Source: Verticillium longisporum
Lineage: Eukaryota; Ascomycota; Sordariomycetes; Glomerellales; Plectosphaerellaceae
NCBI GenBank assembly: GCA_019188255.1
Contig: JAETXT010000005.1
Span: forward strand, 930,001-994,000
DNA length: 64,000 bases
Direction: 5' to 3'
In this document: positions 11,501 to 23,500 of the stretch, piece after piece
Position numbering within the stretch: the stretch's first letter is position 1
Layout: each line of letters opens with the position of its first letter
Notes under the pieces: generated by a model
Told to the model about the DNA's origin: nothing
Seen by the model: the letters and a program-made list of their open reading frames with translations, nothing else
The model's database searches: none
Translations under genes and position numbers: made by a program

Positions 11501-14500
11501 AGTCTCGTCGATGGGTGCACGAGCCTCGAACGGAGCGCTCGTTTCCACGTCCTGAGCATCGGCATCCTTGAAAGTGTCGGGATCCGCAGCATGCGTAGGG
11601 GACACGGCGCGAGACACGGGCTCCGAAAGGTCGAAAACGGCCGCAGCCTTTCCCTTCTTCCCCTTCTTCTTCTTGGATGTCGGCGGCGTCCATTCATCTT
11701 CAACGATAGGCTCAACATCAGCCATCGGGGTGTCGGCAATAGGCTCAGGTTCGGCCACCGGGGTATCAACAGGGATGCCGGTCTCGAATGAAGCTGGCAG
11801 GTTGATGTCTTGCACAGGCGACATGGCGCGGGAAGTGGGCTCGGGACTGTCAAAGCTGGCAGCGCCTTTGTTTTTCTTGCCCTTCTTCTTCTTCGGCGTT
11901 GGCGCCCACTCGTCTTCGACGACAGGCTCGGGCACCACCGCGGGCGAGTCAACGATTGCATCGGTGGCGGCTTCAATTCGCTCAACCTCAAGCATTGGCG
12001 GAACAGCAGTGTCCTGAACGGGAGACAGAGCACGAGAAGTAGGCTCCGGGTCCTCAAATGCAGCCATCTTGCCCTTCTTACCCTTCTTCTTTTTCTTGGA
12101 TGAAGGGGCAGCCCATTCATCTTCGACCATGGGCTCCGGCTCGCCCGATGGCTCGGCAGGAATGACTTCAACAGGTGCCGAGCTGTCGCGACTAGGCTCG
12201 ATAGGCTCAACCACAACAGGTTCCGTAGTTGCAGTCGGAGTTTCAACTGTAGCCACATCGACTGCAGTGACATCGGCAGGCTCAGAAACGTCCGTCTCGG
12301 CAGCCTTACCCTTCTTGCCCTTCTTCTTCTTCTTGGATGAAGGCAGAGCCCACTCATCTTCAGCCACGGGCTCAGGTTCGCCCGATGGCTCGGCAAGAAC
12401 TGGTTCAACTGGTGCAGGTGCCTGCTCGGTCGCTTCAATGATGTCGACAACTTCGGATGTAGTGGATGGTACTTCCTCGAGAGGAGGAGGGGACTCGACT
12501 AGAAGGCTGGTTTCTTGATTATCCGCATCCACGACGGCGGCTGCTTTTCCCTTCTTGCCCTTCTTTTTCTTCGGAGGCAAGGCCCACTCGTCATCAACGA
12601 CAGGCTCGGGCTGTGGTGCAGGTTCTTCAAATGCAGGCTCACCGATCTCTGGCACAGCTTCGGGTACAGCTTCAGGCCCTTCGATCGCAGCAGAAGTGAC
12701 GGCAGAGTCCAGTTCACGAAAAGGTGACAATGCTCGTGACACAGGCTCGGACGTGTCGGCGGAGGCCTTTCCTTTCTTGCCCTTCTTCGACTTCTTGCTG
12801 GGGATGGCAAAGGTACCCCAATCAGCATCGTCAGCAGTCTGGACCGGGTCGAGGGGCTGATCGGTCGGTTTGTCTTCGACAGCCCCCGGGACGACTGCAG
12901 GTAGTTCGAGGTCGATGGGCTTGACATCTTCAGCAACAATGGAAGGCTCAGCCTCAGCAGCAGCGGGCGTTTCCGCGATGTCAGCCTGCTGCTCCTCCAC
13001 GATAGGGGTCTCAGCATAGGTCGCTGGTGCCTCTTCGATAACAATAGGGCTTTCAGCGGGGGTGGCCGGCTCGGAATCCACCAGAACAGACTGCCTCTTG
13101 GCCTTCTTCTTGTCCTTCTTTGACTTTTTAGTGGAGAACGAGTCGGCGAAGGGTTCTTCAACAACTTCGAGCACGACGGCTGGGTCCTCGCCGATTGCCG
13201 TATCAAAGACAGGCTCTTCTTGAAGCGCGGGCACGGCGTCTCCTTGGACAGGCTGCGGCTCTTCGTCAAACTGAGCGAGACTATCACGCTCCTTCTTCTT
13301 GTCCTTTTTGGACTTCTTGACAGAGGAGAAGTTTACGGGGTCTTCTGCAGGCTCTTCGACAGGCTGCGGGGTTCCTTGTGGAGGCACAACCTCCTCGATG
13401 GTCCTGTCGGCAATTTCTTCGACACTAGATTCGCTGGAAGCAGGGACAGGCTCCTGTACCTCCTGGGGTTGAGCAGCAAGCAGATCATTGGATGCCGTGA
13501 TTTGGTCCGCCTCAATGGAAAGGTCGCGAGGAGCATCAACAATGACTGGCTCTTCATCAGGAGCAGGGCTCTCAGTCGAAGCGGGGATGCTTGGTTCAGT
13601 ATCGTCCCAAGCTGTGCTTTGACGCTTCTTCTTCTTGTCCTTCTTGCTTTTCTTGTTGCTGCTCTCAGCCCATTCATCAACGGGGTTGGCAACCTCCGGC
13701 TCGGCAGCTGGAACAGAGCCAACCTCAACCGGAGCCTCGACGATGACGTCGGGGGTTTCCTCGGCAGCAGGTTCGACAAGCGGCTCGGGTTCATCGAAAG
13801 CAGAACCCTTGGTCTTCTTCTTGCCCTTCTTACTTTTCTTAGTGCTGAAGCCACTAGCCCAGTCATCCACGGGCGTCGAAGCCTCCGTGTCGGCAGGAGT
13901 AACAGCAAAAGGCTCGGCAGTGACGTCCCCGGCGACAGTCGGATTAACGGAATCAGATACGACATGGGTGACAATGACAGCTTCCGAGGGTGCTTCCAGA
14001 GGAGCACTGGTGGCAGGCTCGAGCTCGTCAAGAACACTGCCCTTGCCCTTCTTCTTTTTCTTGCTCTTTTTGGTGCTGCCAAAGTCGTTCCATTCGTCGA
14101 CAGGTGCGGAAGATGCTCGTTCGGTAGATGTTTCGACCTCTTGCGGCAGGGTTAGGGTTTCGATAGGAGCAGGGTCCGAAGGAAGGACAAGCTCATCCTG
14201 GGTGGCGACAGGCTCGGCAGCGGTTTCAACAGTGGTCTCCGGTTCGTCGAAAGCAACAGACTTGCCCTTCTTCTTCTTCTTGCTCTTCTTGGAGCCGGAA
14301 TCAGCCCACTCACCAATCGCAGTCGCGGACACCTCAGCCTCAATGACGGGCTCAACTTCGGCTTCAGGAATGGCTGTCGCTTCGGCCAAGTCGTCGTCCT
14401 CTGGAAGACCAGGCTCGGAGGAGTCAGTGTTGCGAGAGGGCTCAGTGACGTCGGTCGTAGGGGGGAGCTCGGTATCGTCAAAAGTGACACCCTTGCTCTT

Positions 14501-17500
14501 CTTGCCCTTCTTGTTCTTCTTGACGCCAAAGTCAGCCCACTCATCCGCGGCAGCGATCGCATCTTGGTCGAGAAGCGTGCTCGACTCAATGACGGGAATC
14601 TCCTCAAGTACAGTAGGTGGATCTGAAAGGGTAGAAGATGGTTCGATAGCAGTCGAATCGACAACGTCCTGAGCGGGCTCCGATTGGAGCTTTGCCGCTG
14701 TCTCGGGCTCTACTGAGACAATGCCCTTGGCCTTTTTCTTGTTCTTCTTGCTCTTTTTCGAACCAAGATCGGCGAACTCATCAGCAACAGGTTCTTGTTC
14801 GGGAAGAAGGGTTGGCTCGGCCGCCACGATCGGGTCGGCAGCGGCATCCATAAAGGTTTCCCGAATTTCATCTTGCGCTCTGGGCAGCTCCTCCGCAATA
14901 GCAGGTGCGGGCTCATCCGTGGCCTTAGTCTTTTTCTATTCTTCTTGCTTTTCTTGGAAGAAGAGAAATCAGCCCAGTCGTCAACGGCAGCAGACGACTG
15001 ATCCTCGGCTGGTGAGCCCGGTTCGGCTGGCGGTGTATCGAGGTTGCGGGAGCCGTCATCCAGAGGAGCAACAAGCTCAGTCTGAACAGCCGTTTGCACC
15101 TCAGGAGCAGGCTCGGACACGGCTTCCGGCTCTACGACAGGCGCGGTAACAGGGTCCACGGCGGCTTCGGTCACAGATTGGACAGCGGGCTCAAGAGGGG
15201 ACTCAACGTTTAAGCCTTTGCCCTTCTTCTTGTTCTTCTTGCCCTTCTTTGATGTCTTAAGCTCAGCCCATTCATCAGCAGGCTCAGTCATGGGCTCCTC
15301 GGAAGGAACAGGCACATCGGCGGTCACAAGATCGACTGGCTCAGCAGGAGACTCGGTGGCGGGTTCAGGGGTAGGCTCAGAGAGGGCCTCAGGCTCAAGC
15401 TTGGGCTCGGGCTCAGCAACACCCTTGGCCTTCTTGTTCTTTTTGCCCTTCTTCGACGTGGTGGCTTCGGCCCATTCATCAAAAGTCTCAGCGACTGGTT
15501 CTTCGGTAGCAGCAGGTGCATCTGTAGCCATGGTGCCCACCGGCACAGGCACAGATTCGGTGACAGGCCCAGTTGCGAGCTCGGCGACAGGCTCAGGTGC
15601 GAGCTCGGCGGCAGACTGAAGAACAGGTTCAGGCTCAGGCTCGACCTCAACGGCGCCCTTGCCCTTCTTCTTATTCTTCTTGCTCTTCTTTGTCGTCGCG
15701 GGCTCCGCCCACTCGTCAACTGGATCAATGGCCGGTTGTTCGGAAGCCACAGGCGCAGCGTCCTGAGTAGGCAGGACATCAGAAATTACAAGGTCGGTGG
15801 GCTCGATGGCAGGATCGATGGTAGGCTCAAGAACGGGCTCGTGGACGGGCTCGGCAATCGTCTCCGGAGTAAGTTCGGGTTCGGGCTCAGTAACAGCCTT
15901 CCCCTTCTTTTTGTTCTTCTTGCTCTTCTTCGACGTTGCCGGCTCAGCCCACTCATCGACAGGCTCCACGACAACTTCGGCAGCAGGATCCACAGGCATG
16001 ACATCCTCCACAGGGGGAACCGCATAATCGGCAAGATCGGCAACTTGGGGAACGGTCTCAACGAGTGGCTCAGAAGTTGGCGCGACAACAGGCTCGGAAG
16101 CGGGCTCGGCAATGACCTCAAGCTCAGGCTCAGGCTCAGGCTCAGGCTCAATGACACCCTTGCCCTTCTTGTTCTTCTTCTTGCCCTTCTTGGAGGTCGA
16201 AAATCCGGCCCATTCGTCCGCAGCCTCGGGAGCAGCAGCAGTCTCGACAACGGCATCCTCAACGGGAGAAACGCTCGTCTCGGCGACGACATCAGGCACA
16301 GGCAACACCTCCTCAACAGGCGGGCTCGCGCCTGCCGTCTCGAGAGGTGATTCCTGGCTACTATCCCGTACCTGAGGACTTTGCTGCAACTCCTGGTCTT
16401 CCACTCGATCGGCGCTGAGGGGGTTTCTGGCTCAATCTGGCTCGCTCGCTTCTTCTTCTTGTCCTTCTTCGACTTCTTCGTCGGTGCTGCGCCCCACTCA
16501 TCATCTACGGCGGGCTCTTCGGGGGCGGGGGCGGAATTGTCGGGGGAGAGGGTCTGATCTTCTTGAGTCTCGACGGGGGTGGGTTCGGGCGGAATGTCGT
16601 CGGTAGCAGCCAAGTCGAGAGCCTTGGTATCCTGGCTGACTTCTTCAATGGGCGTCGCAGCACCAGATTCCAGAGCTGAATCGTCCTGAAGCAAAGCCTT
16701 GTTCTTCTTTGACTTCTTTTTTGACTTTTTAGACACGGAAACTTGCTCTTCCCAATCATCAACTACAGGCGCCTCGGCAACCGGCGTTTCTGTAGCGAAT
16801 GTCTCGATCATAGCAGGCTTCGAAGTGGCAAGATCATCCGCTGCGGCGGGAAGATCAACGGCACGCTCGGTGACGGTTTCTGTTGATGCGGCGAGTGGAT
16901 CTGGAGACTCAGATGGGGTTTCGAGGTCATCCGAAAGAAGGCCCTTCTTTTTCTTCTTGTCTTTCTTGGACTTCTTCTTCGTGGACGTATCCTCCGCCCA
17001 CTCATCAGCAGGCGCCGCGTCAGCTACCACAACCGGCGATGCCTCAACAGCAGCCGGGTCTTCGGTAACAGGTGGTAGCTCCAAAGATCGTGAGAGGTCT
17101 TCGACAGGCGTCGCAACCTCGGATGCAGGCTCCGAGCCGGCGTTGCCTTTGCCCTTCTTCTTCTTGTCCTTCTTGGACTTCTTGCCAACAACAGGAGCAG
17201 GCTCCTCCTCTGGCTCAACCGCAGAAGGCTCTGGCTGAGCTTCAGGCTCTTGTGGAGGCTCAGCAGGGATGTCATCCGCCCAGCTCAGTGCGGCAGGCTG
17301 AGTGGACTCGGGTTCGGCCTGGACCTCCGGTTCGAGCGCGGGCTCTGGCTCGGACTTGCCTTTCATTTTCTTGTCCTTCTTAGACTTTTTGCTGACGACA
17401 GGGAACTCGTCATCGGCAACAGCGGTCTGGTCCAAGGATTCGGGGAGACCATCCGTCGGCTGGGCCTCATCGGAAACTGGGGTGGAAACCTCTTCGAGCG

Positions 17501-20500
17501 CTGGTGGCACATCTGTCGTCGCTTGGGAGTTGTCGGGTACCTCAGCGGGCGCTTGGCGGGAGCTTTCCTCGTCGTTGGAAGGCGAGGAGGCTTCAACACC
17601 AGAGGCGGCCGCAGCCGCAAGAGCAGCAGCAGCCAGAAGACCCTTCTTCTTCTTCTTGTCCTTCTTGCTGATGCTCGCGGAAGAGGAGTCATCCTCCGGA
17701 GGCGTGAGAGTTGGCACAGCTTCATCCATGACAGTCGGCTCGTCCAGCACAGGCGATGGCTCTGGTACAGATTCGTCAACGAGACCCTTCTTCTTTTTCT
17801 TGTCCTTCTTGGACTTCTTCGTGGTCGTTGGGAACTCCTCTTCTGGAACTGGCGCGGTGACCTCATCAATGGTTTCGTTTGAAGAGGTCGTCAAAGGGGC
17901 GCTTGTGTCCAGGTCCCGTGAGAGGGTATCTAGAGGAGTTGTTGATTCATCCAAGGGGATCTCGTCAGAAGCTGGACCAGGGGTAGTGACATCATCAAGC
18001 ATCGGGGGTTCGGCGTCTGCAACCTTGACATCCTCCTGCGGAGTGCTGTCGAGATCATCGAGAGCTGCAGCTTGCTTCTTTTTGCCCTCCTTGCTCTTTT
18101 TTGTGGGAACTTCGAAGCCCCAGCCATCATCAGCCTGTGTCGGCTGCTGCGCAGTTTCAGTGGGAGTGGCAGTGGGGGACTCGGGTTGTGACTCGGGAAC
18201 TGCGGGGGTTTCGTCCAGCGTGGCCGCGAGAAGACTCTGCTTCTTCTTGTTCTTCTTCGACTTCTTAGATCCCGAAGTCTCAAAGGCAGAGTCATCAACA
18301 GACGGCGCGACTTCGGCATCCTGCGAGATCGCCGGCTCGGCCTCGGTGGAAATCTCAATCTGAACTGGCTTGGTCTCAACGGGAGGATCGGCTGGAGCGG
18401 CCTCGAGCGCCTCGGCAGCAGCCTCTGGCGTCGGATCGTCAGGTTGGAGGCCCGACTGCTTCTTCTTCTTCTTGTCCTTTTTACTCTTCTTACCGGCAGG
18501 CTGTGAGCTCCACTCATCCTCGGCAGCCTCTACTGGCTCAGAAGAGGCTGGCCCAGTCGATGTGGGGATAGCTTCGGCCGCAGGCGACGGGCTCTCTACG
18601 GCAGGCTCGTCGACGGTCTTTTCAGGCGCGGCCGAATCGCTGGCGAGGACGTCGTCAACCACTTCACTAGCAGCAGGCTCAGTGGTAGGTTCGTCAGAGG
18701 CAGATGCGGATTCCTTCTTCTTCTTGTTCTTCTTGCCCTTCTTCCCGACAGGCTGTGACGCCCATTCGTCGTCAGCAGCCTCTGGCACAGGTGCACGTTC
18801 GATCTGGTCTGGAGAAGTTTCCAATTGAGGATCTGGGGTTTGCGTGTCCTCGACTGAGCGCTCAGCTTTGGGTTGGGGAGCGAGCTCTGGCTCAATTGCA
18901 GCCTCGGGCTCAGGCTCCTCCACGGCGAGTGCCTTCTTCTTCTTGGACTTCTTCGCCTTCTTCCCAGAGGTCGGTGCCGCCCACTCATCCTCGGCAAACT
19001 CAGCCGCGAGGGCAGGTTCGACTTTCTCGAGAGGCTCGGCGAGTTCCGGCGCTGTGGGGGGTTGAGGCTCGACCTGTGGTGAGGATTGGTTGAGCGCAAG
19101 CGGTTCTTGAGTCGTTGGTGTTGGTGTCTCCGGCTCAGGCACCGGCTCGTCCGAGGTTATGGCGGATCCCTTCTTCTTCTTGTTCTTTTGCCCTTCTTCC
19201 CGGACGCTGGCAGAGCCCACTCATCATCATCAGCTGCTGGGGTGGGAGCAGTGACAGGGTCGTCGAGTGCCGGGCCCTCAGGCTCTGCGGGTTGTGATAA
19301 CGAGACAGGCTCATCTTGTGAAGGCGTTGTTGACACTGAGAAATCATCGATGCTCTTGACTTCTTCTGGTTGTTGCTGGGCAGTTTCGGGCTCATCACCC
19401 CAGGCGGAAGAAGCAGCAGCCGCCTTCTTCTTGCCCTTCTTGGCCTTCTTCTTGGAGGACGGCGTCTCAGCCCACTCGTCGTCGGGCTTCACAATCGTCG
19501 GCACGGCCATGTCATCACCTTCTGGAAGGGGAGCTGAATTTTCTGTCACGAAAGTGACCTCTGCCTCGGGAGCAACACGAGAGCTCACAACCTGGGGTTC
19601 GTCGGGAGTAGTATTGTCGAGCGCCAAGACCGGCCCCGGGAGCTCCTGTGGGGCACCAACCTCCAGGGTCGAGTCGGTGAGGGCTGGATCCACCGTTTGG
19701 GCATCCGTGCCTCGCGTGTCCCCTGTTGATTTGTCGTCATTGGAGGTTGGGCCACTTGCCTCCCCGGACAGCGGCGCGTCATCTGCATGAAGAAGACAAT
19801 TGTCGTCTGCGAAGGGGCGGGACGGGGCCAGATCTCCCGCCAGGTCCGCCGCCCTTTCAGTGGCTGCGGCCTGGTCCGTGGAGCTGAGCTCTTTACCCGC
19901 TGCGCCAGCCTCACCGCCTGAGGTGGCCTCGTCAGCAGCAGCTGCTTCAGGCGCTGTTGCTGTCGCTGCATCTGCTGCATCTGCTGCATCTGTTATTGCG
20001 TGCAGGGGCAAGACCTCGCGCTGCTGTCGCTCATGTTCACCGCCGTTATCGGCTGAGCCAGAATCGGCGCCCACGCCCGCGGACCATTCGGTACTAGTCT
20101 CGGGGAGGGTCGCCTCGGCGATGCCACTAATTCCGCCAACGGCCGGGGCCGAGCTGACATTGTCGTCGCCGCCGCCGCCGCCGCTGGAGGACAGCATGTC
20201 CTGATCCTGGCCATCTTGGTCGCCTGTCACGACCGGCCCGACGGCATCAGAAGTCTTGTCCGTGTCCAGGTCAAAAGTGACCGACTTGCGCGCCTTTTCT
20301 TGTTCTTCTTGGTCTTGTCTGCAGTAGAAACCGTAGGTGTCAATTCAACATGGTCAACTGGTGACTCAGGTACAGGAAGCGGGCTGTCGTCCCCGCCCAT
20401 AGTGATAGAAGATGCAAGATCCCGCGAGGCGTCGTCTTGGTTGTTGCCCTGGCCCAGCTCCGAAACAGATCCCTTCTTGCCCTTTTTCTTTTGCTTCTTG

Positions 20501-23500
20501 CTCTGCTTCGTGTTCGCCGTGGAGCCCCATTGTCCTTCGTTGGTCGTTTCATCCGTGGCAACGGGCACGTCTCCAAGTTGGGGCTCATCCGTAAAACGAG
20601 GGTTCTGTTGAAGCGCATCCGCATCAGCCTGGCTCTCTGGCAGTGGCTGGCTACCAAAGGCGGCCAAAGGGGGTCTTCAACAGGCGGCGCTTCGGTGGAA
20701 GCACTCGGCTCGGCCTCGGCTGGGGGGCGGCCTCGCGGAGGGACGTCTTTTTCTTACCCTTGATCTTGCTCTTCTTTGGGGGTAGAAAAATGTTTCGTCG
20801 GCCCATGGGTCCGGAGCAGGCGGCTTGGCCTCCGGTGTCGTCTCGTTCAGTATGGCCTGGGCGTTGAAGTCGGCGTTGGCGGGTGTCGCAGCTCTGGACA
20901 GCGCTCTCGCTTCGTCCTCGGCGTCAAAGAAAATGTCGGAAGCGTCGTCGGGGGCAGGATCGTCGGCTTGTCGTAGCTCATTGCCGAGGCCTTGGGCGGC
21001 TTGGGGCGGCGATTTGATGGCAGAGTGGTCGTCGAGGGCATCCTCCCAAGCTAGCATCGCCTCGTCTTGCTTGTACGATGCGGAGAGGCCCGTGGGGGTG
21101 ATCGAGCCGGTAGAAACATTGTCGCCTTGGATTTGGATGGCGGGCTCGTCCGCGAGGAAGGCCTCAGGAATGGGCTCGGTAGTGACTGTCGGAGTGGCCT
21201 CCTCATCCAGAGAGGTTGCCTTCTTTCCCTTCTTCTTCTTCTTGCCCTTCTTCGAGCCAGCGTCTGGCTCGTCGAATGCGGTCGTGCTGTCAAGTGGAGT
21301 CTCAAACCCAAGGTCGAGGGTCTCTCCCTCAACCTGCGCCACGGGAGCTTCAACATCGGCTGCCGTCGCAGTGCTCTCCTGTGGCGTGTCCGTTGTCCAG
21401 TCAGATTCCCAAGATTGGTTCTTCTTGGCCTTCTTCTTGTCCTTCTTAGACAGCTTCGCAGGTTCAGGGGGCTCCCCTATGGGCTCAGCAACAGACACCT
21501 CGGGCAAGGCAGCCGCGGTGATCGAATCCTCAACCACGGGTTCCTCGGCTTTGACAATAGAGTCGTCTGTTGCTTCCGCCCAGTCGAGATCTGCACCTTG
21601 GTTCTTCTTAGCCTTTTTCTTGTCCTTCTTTGACAGCTTCGCCGGAGCGGGGGCGTCTTCGAAAGCCTCAACAGAAGGAAGTTCGGGTTCAACACCGGTG
21701 GCAATGGGTGCCTCGGCAGAAACCTCCTCCGCAGGTGCTTGATCGGTACTCTGTTCCCCTGCGTCGGCAGCCCAGTCATCATCCCAAGCGGGCATTTCCT
21801 TGCCCTTCTTTTTTCTTTTCTTGGATGACTTGGTCTCGTCGTCGAGGGCATCGCCAGCCAAGGGTGTAGATGGCTCGGTCAAGGCATCGCCAGTGGAAGG
21901 CTCAGCAGCAATAACATGTTGGGAAGAGATTTGTGGAATATCCGCCACCGGCTCAACAGGTAAGTCAGCATCCAGCGATAGGCCCTTCTTGCCTTTCTTC
22001 TTGCTCTTCTTGGAAGACTTCAGTTCCTCGGGGGCGTCTTCTGGCGCTGGGGTAGTTGGCTCGTCGGGTGTCTCGACAATTTCGGCGAGGGGCTCGTCGG
22101 GCAAAGCCTTAGAAGTCTCCTCCGCGGCTGCGACTTGCGGCTCATCAACATCCCATGACGAGGACTGTGATTTCGTGCCCTTCTTCTTGCTCTTCTTTGT
22201 GGACTTTGGCTCCTCGAAGCTGTCCCCAGGCGGCGGAGCAAAAGTATCAGGTGCAATCTCCGCAGTAGACATTGGCTCAGGCTGCGTCTCGAGAACAGGC
22301 TGAGCCGTAGGCTCAACAAATTCATCAAGTGGGGTCTCATCGGAGATGGCTTTGGTGTTGTCTTCAAAGGGCTGTTCTGGCTCAGGCTCCAAGCCCTGCG
22401 TCTTTTTGCCCTTCTTCTTACCCTTCTTGGCGGACTTGGGCTCTTCCAATGTGTCGTCGGCAGTCTGAGGGGCCGCGTCGCGAATGACGTTGGCAGCAAG
22501 AGGATCAGCAGCGAGGGATTCATCTGGAGTCGGCTCGGGAGCGTCATCAACCACTGCGGTTTCGACAATGGGCTCCGGCTCTGGTGTCTGCGCCTTCTTC
22601 GACTTTTTCTTGCTCTTCTTGGAAGATTTTGGCTCTTCGACAAGTTCCTCGACAACTGGGATGATGGCTTCAGTGATGGCAGCTTCAGGCGTAACTTCGG
22701 CAACGGCAGCGTTTCCAAGAGGAGGTTCAGCAGAAATCGTGTCAGCGGCGGGGATCTCTGTTGCAGGGGTGTCGTCCAAGATGGCTCTCGCGCTCTCATC
22801 CACGACTTCTGTCGGCGTTTGGAGCTCAGAGTCAAGCGCTTGCGACTTCTTGCCCTTCTTCTTCTTCTTCTTGGCAGACTTGGGCTCGTCGAGGACGTCT
22901 TCTGTGGCCGGAGCGGCAGTCTCGGGAATTGCGTCCGACGGGTCGATCGCAACCACGTCTTCCACAAGAGGTTCAGAATTGGGCAGCTCTTCCGGAACAG
23001 CACGGGGGGTCTCCTCTACGATCTCAAGAGGAGCCGCGCTTTCGGGTTCGGGTTCCGAGGATGCGTTCTTCTTCCCCTTCTTCTTCGATTTCTTCGAGGC
23101 CTTAGTCTCAGCGACGTCATCGGCAGACTGCGCGGGGACGGTGTCCGGCTCAGAGACAGGAGCAGAAAGGACCTCCGGGACTGGAGTGGGAAGGTCCTCA
23201 GGAACAGGCGTGGACACATCTTCAGCGATCTCCTCCTTTGCTTTCTTGCCCTTCTTGCCCTTCTTCTTCTTTGACGGAGTCGAGGCCCACTCGTCCTGGA
23301 CTTCGGCCGTCTCGTCCTTCCTGTCGTCCTCTGTCGCAGGGGTTTCACCCTTCTTGTCAGAAGAACCGAAAAGCCCCAGCGCGGCAAGTCCGCCGGCGGC
23401 AACGCCAGCAGCCGCACCCCAGAGACCAGAACTCCTCTTCTTCTCACCGTCCTGAAGGCCCACCGCGGCATCTCGGCTCGGTGACTGGTCAGGAGACATC

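Noticed and set aside
13220..14155. Long plus-strand frames rich in Ser, Gly, Leu and Phe across 8-26 kb
   Set aside because: They are antisense to the lysine- and glutamate-coding repeats (CTT and TTC from AAG and GAA) and have no independent evidence.
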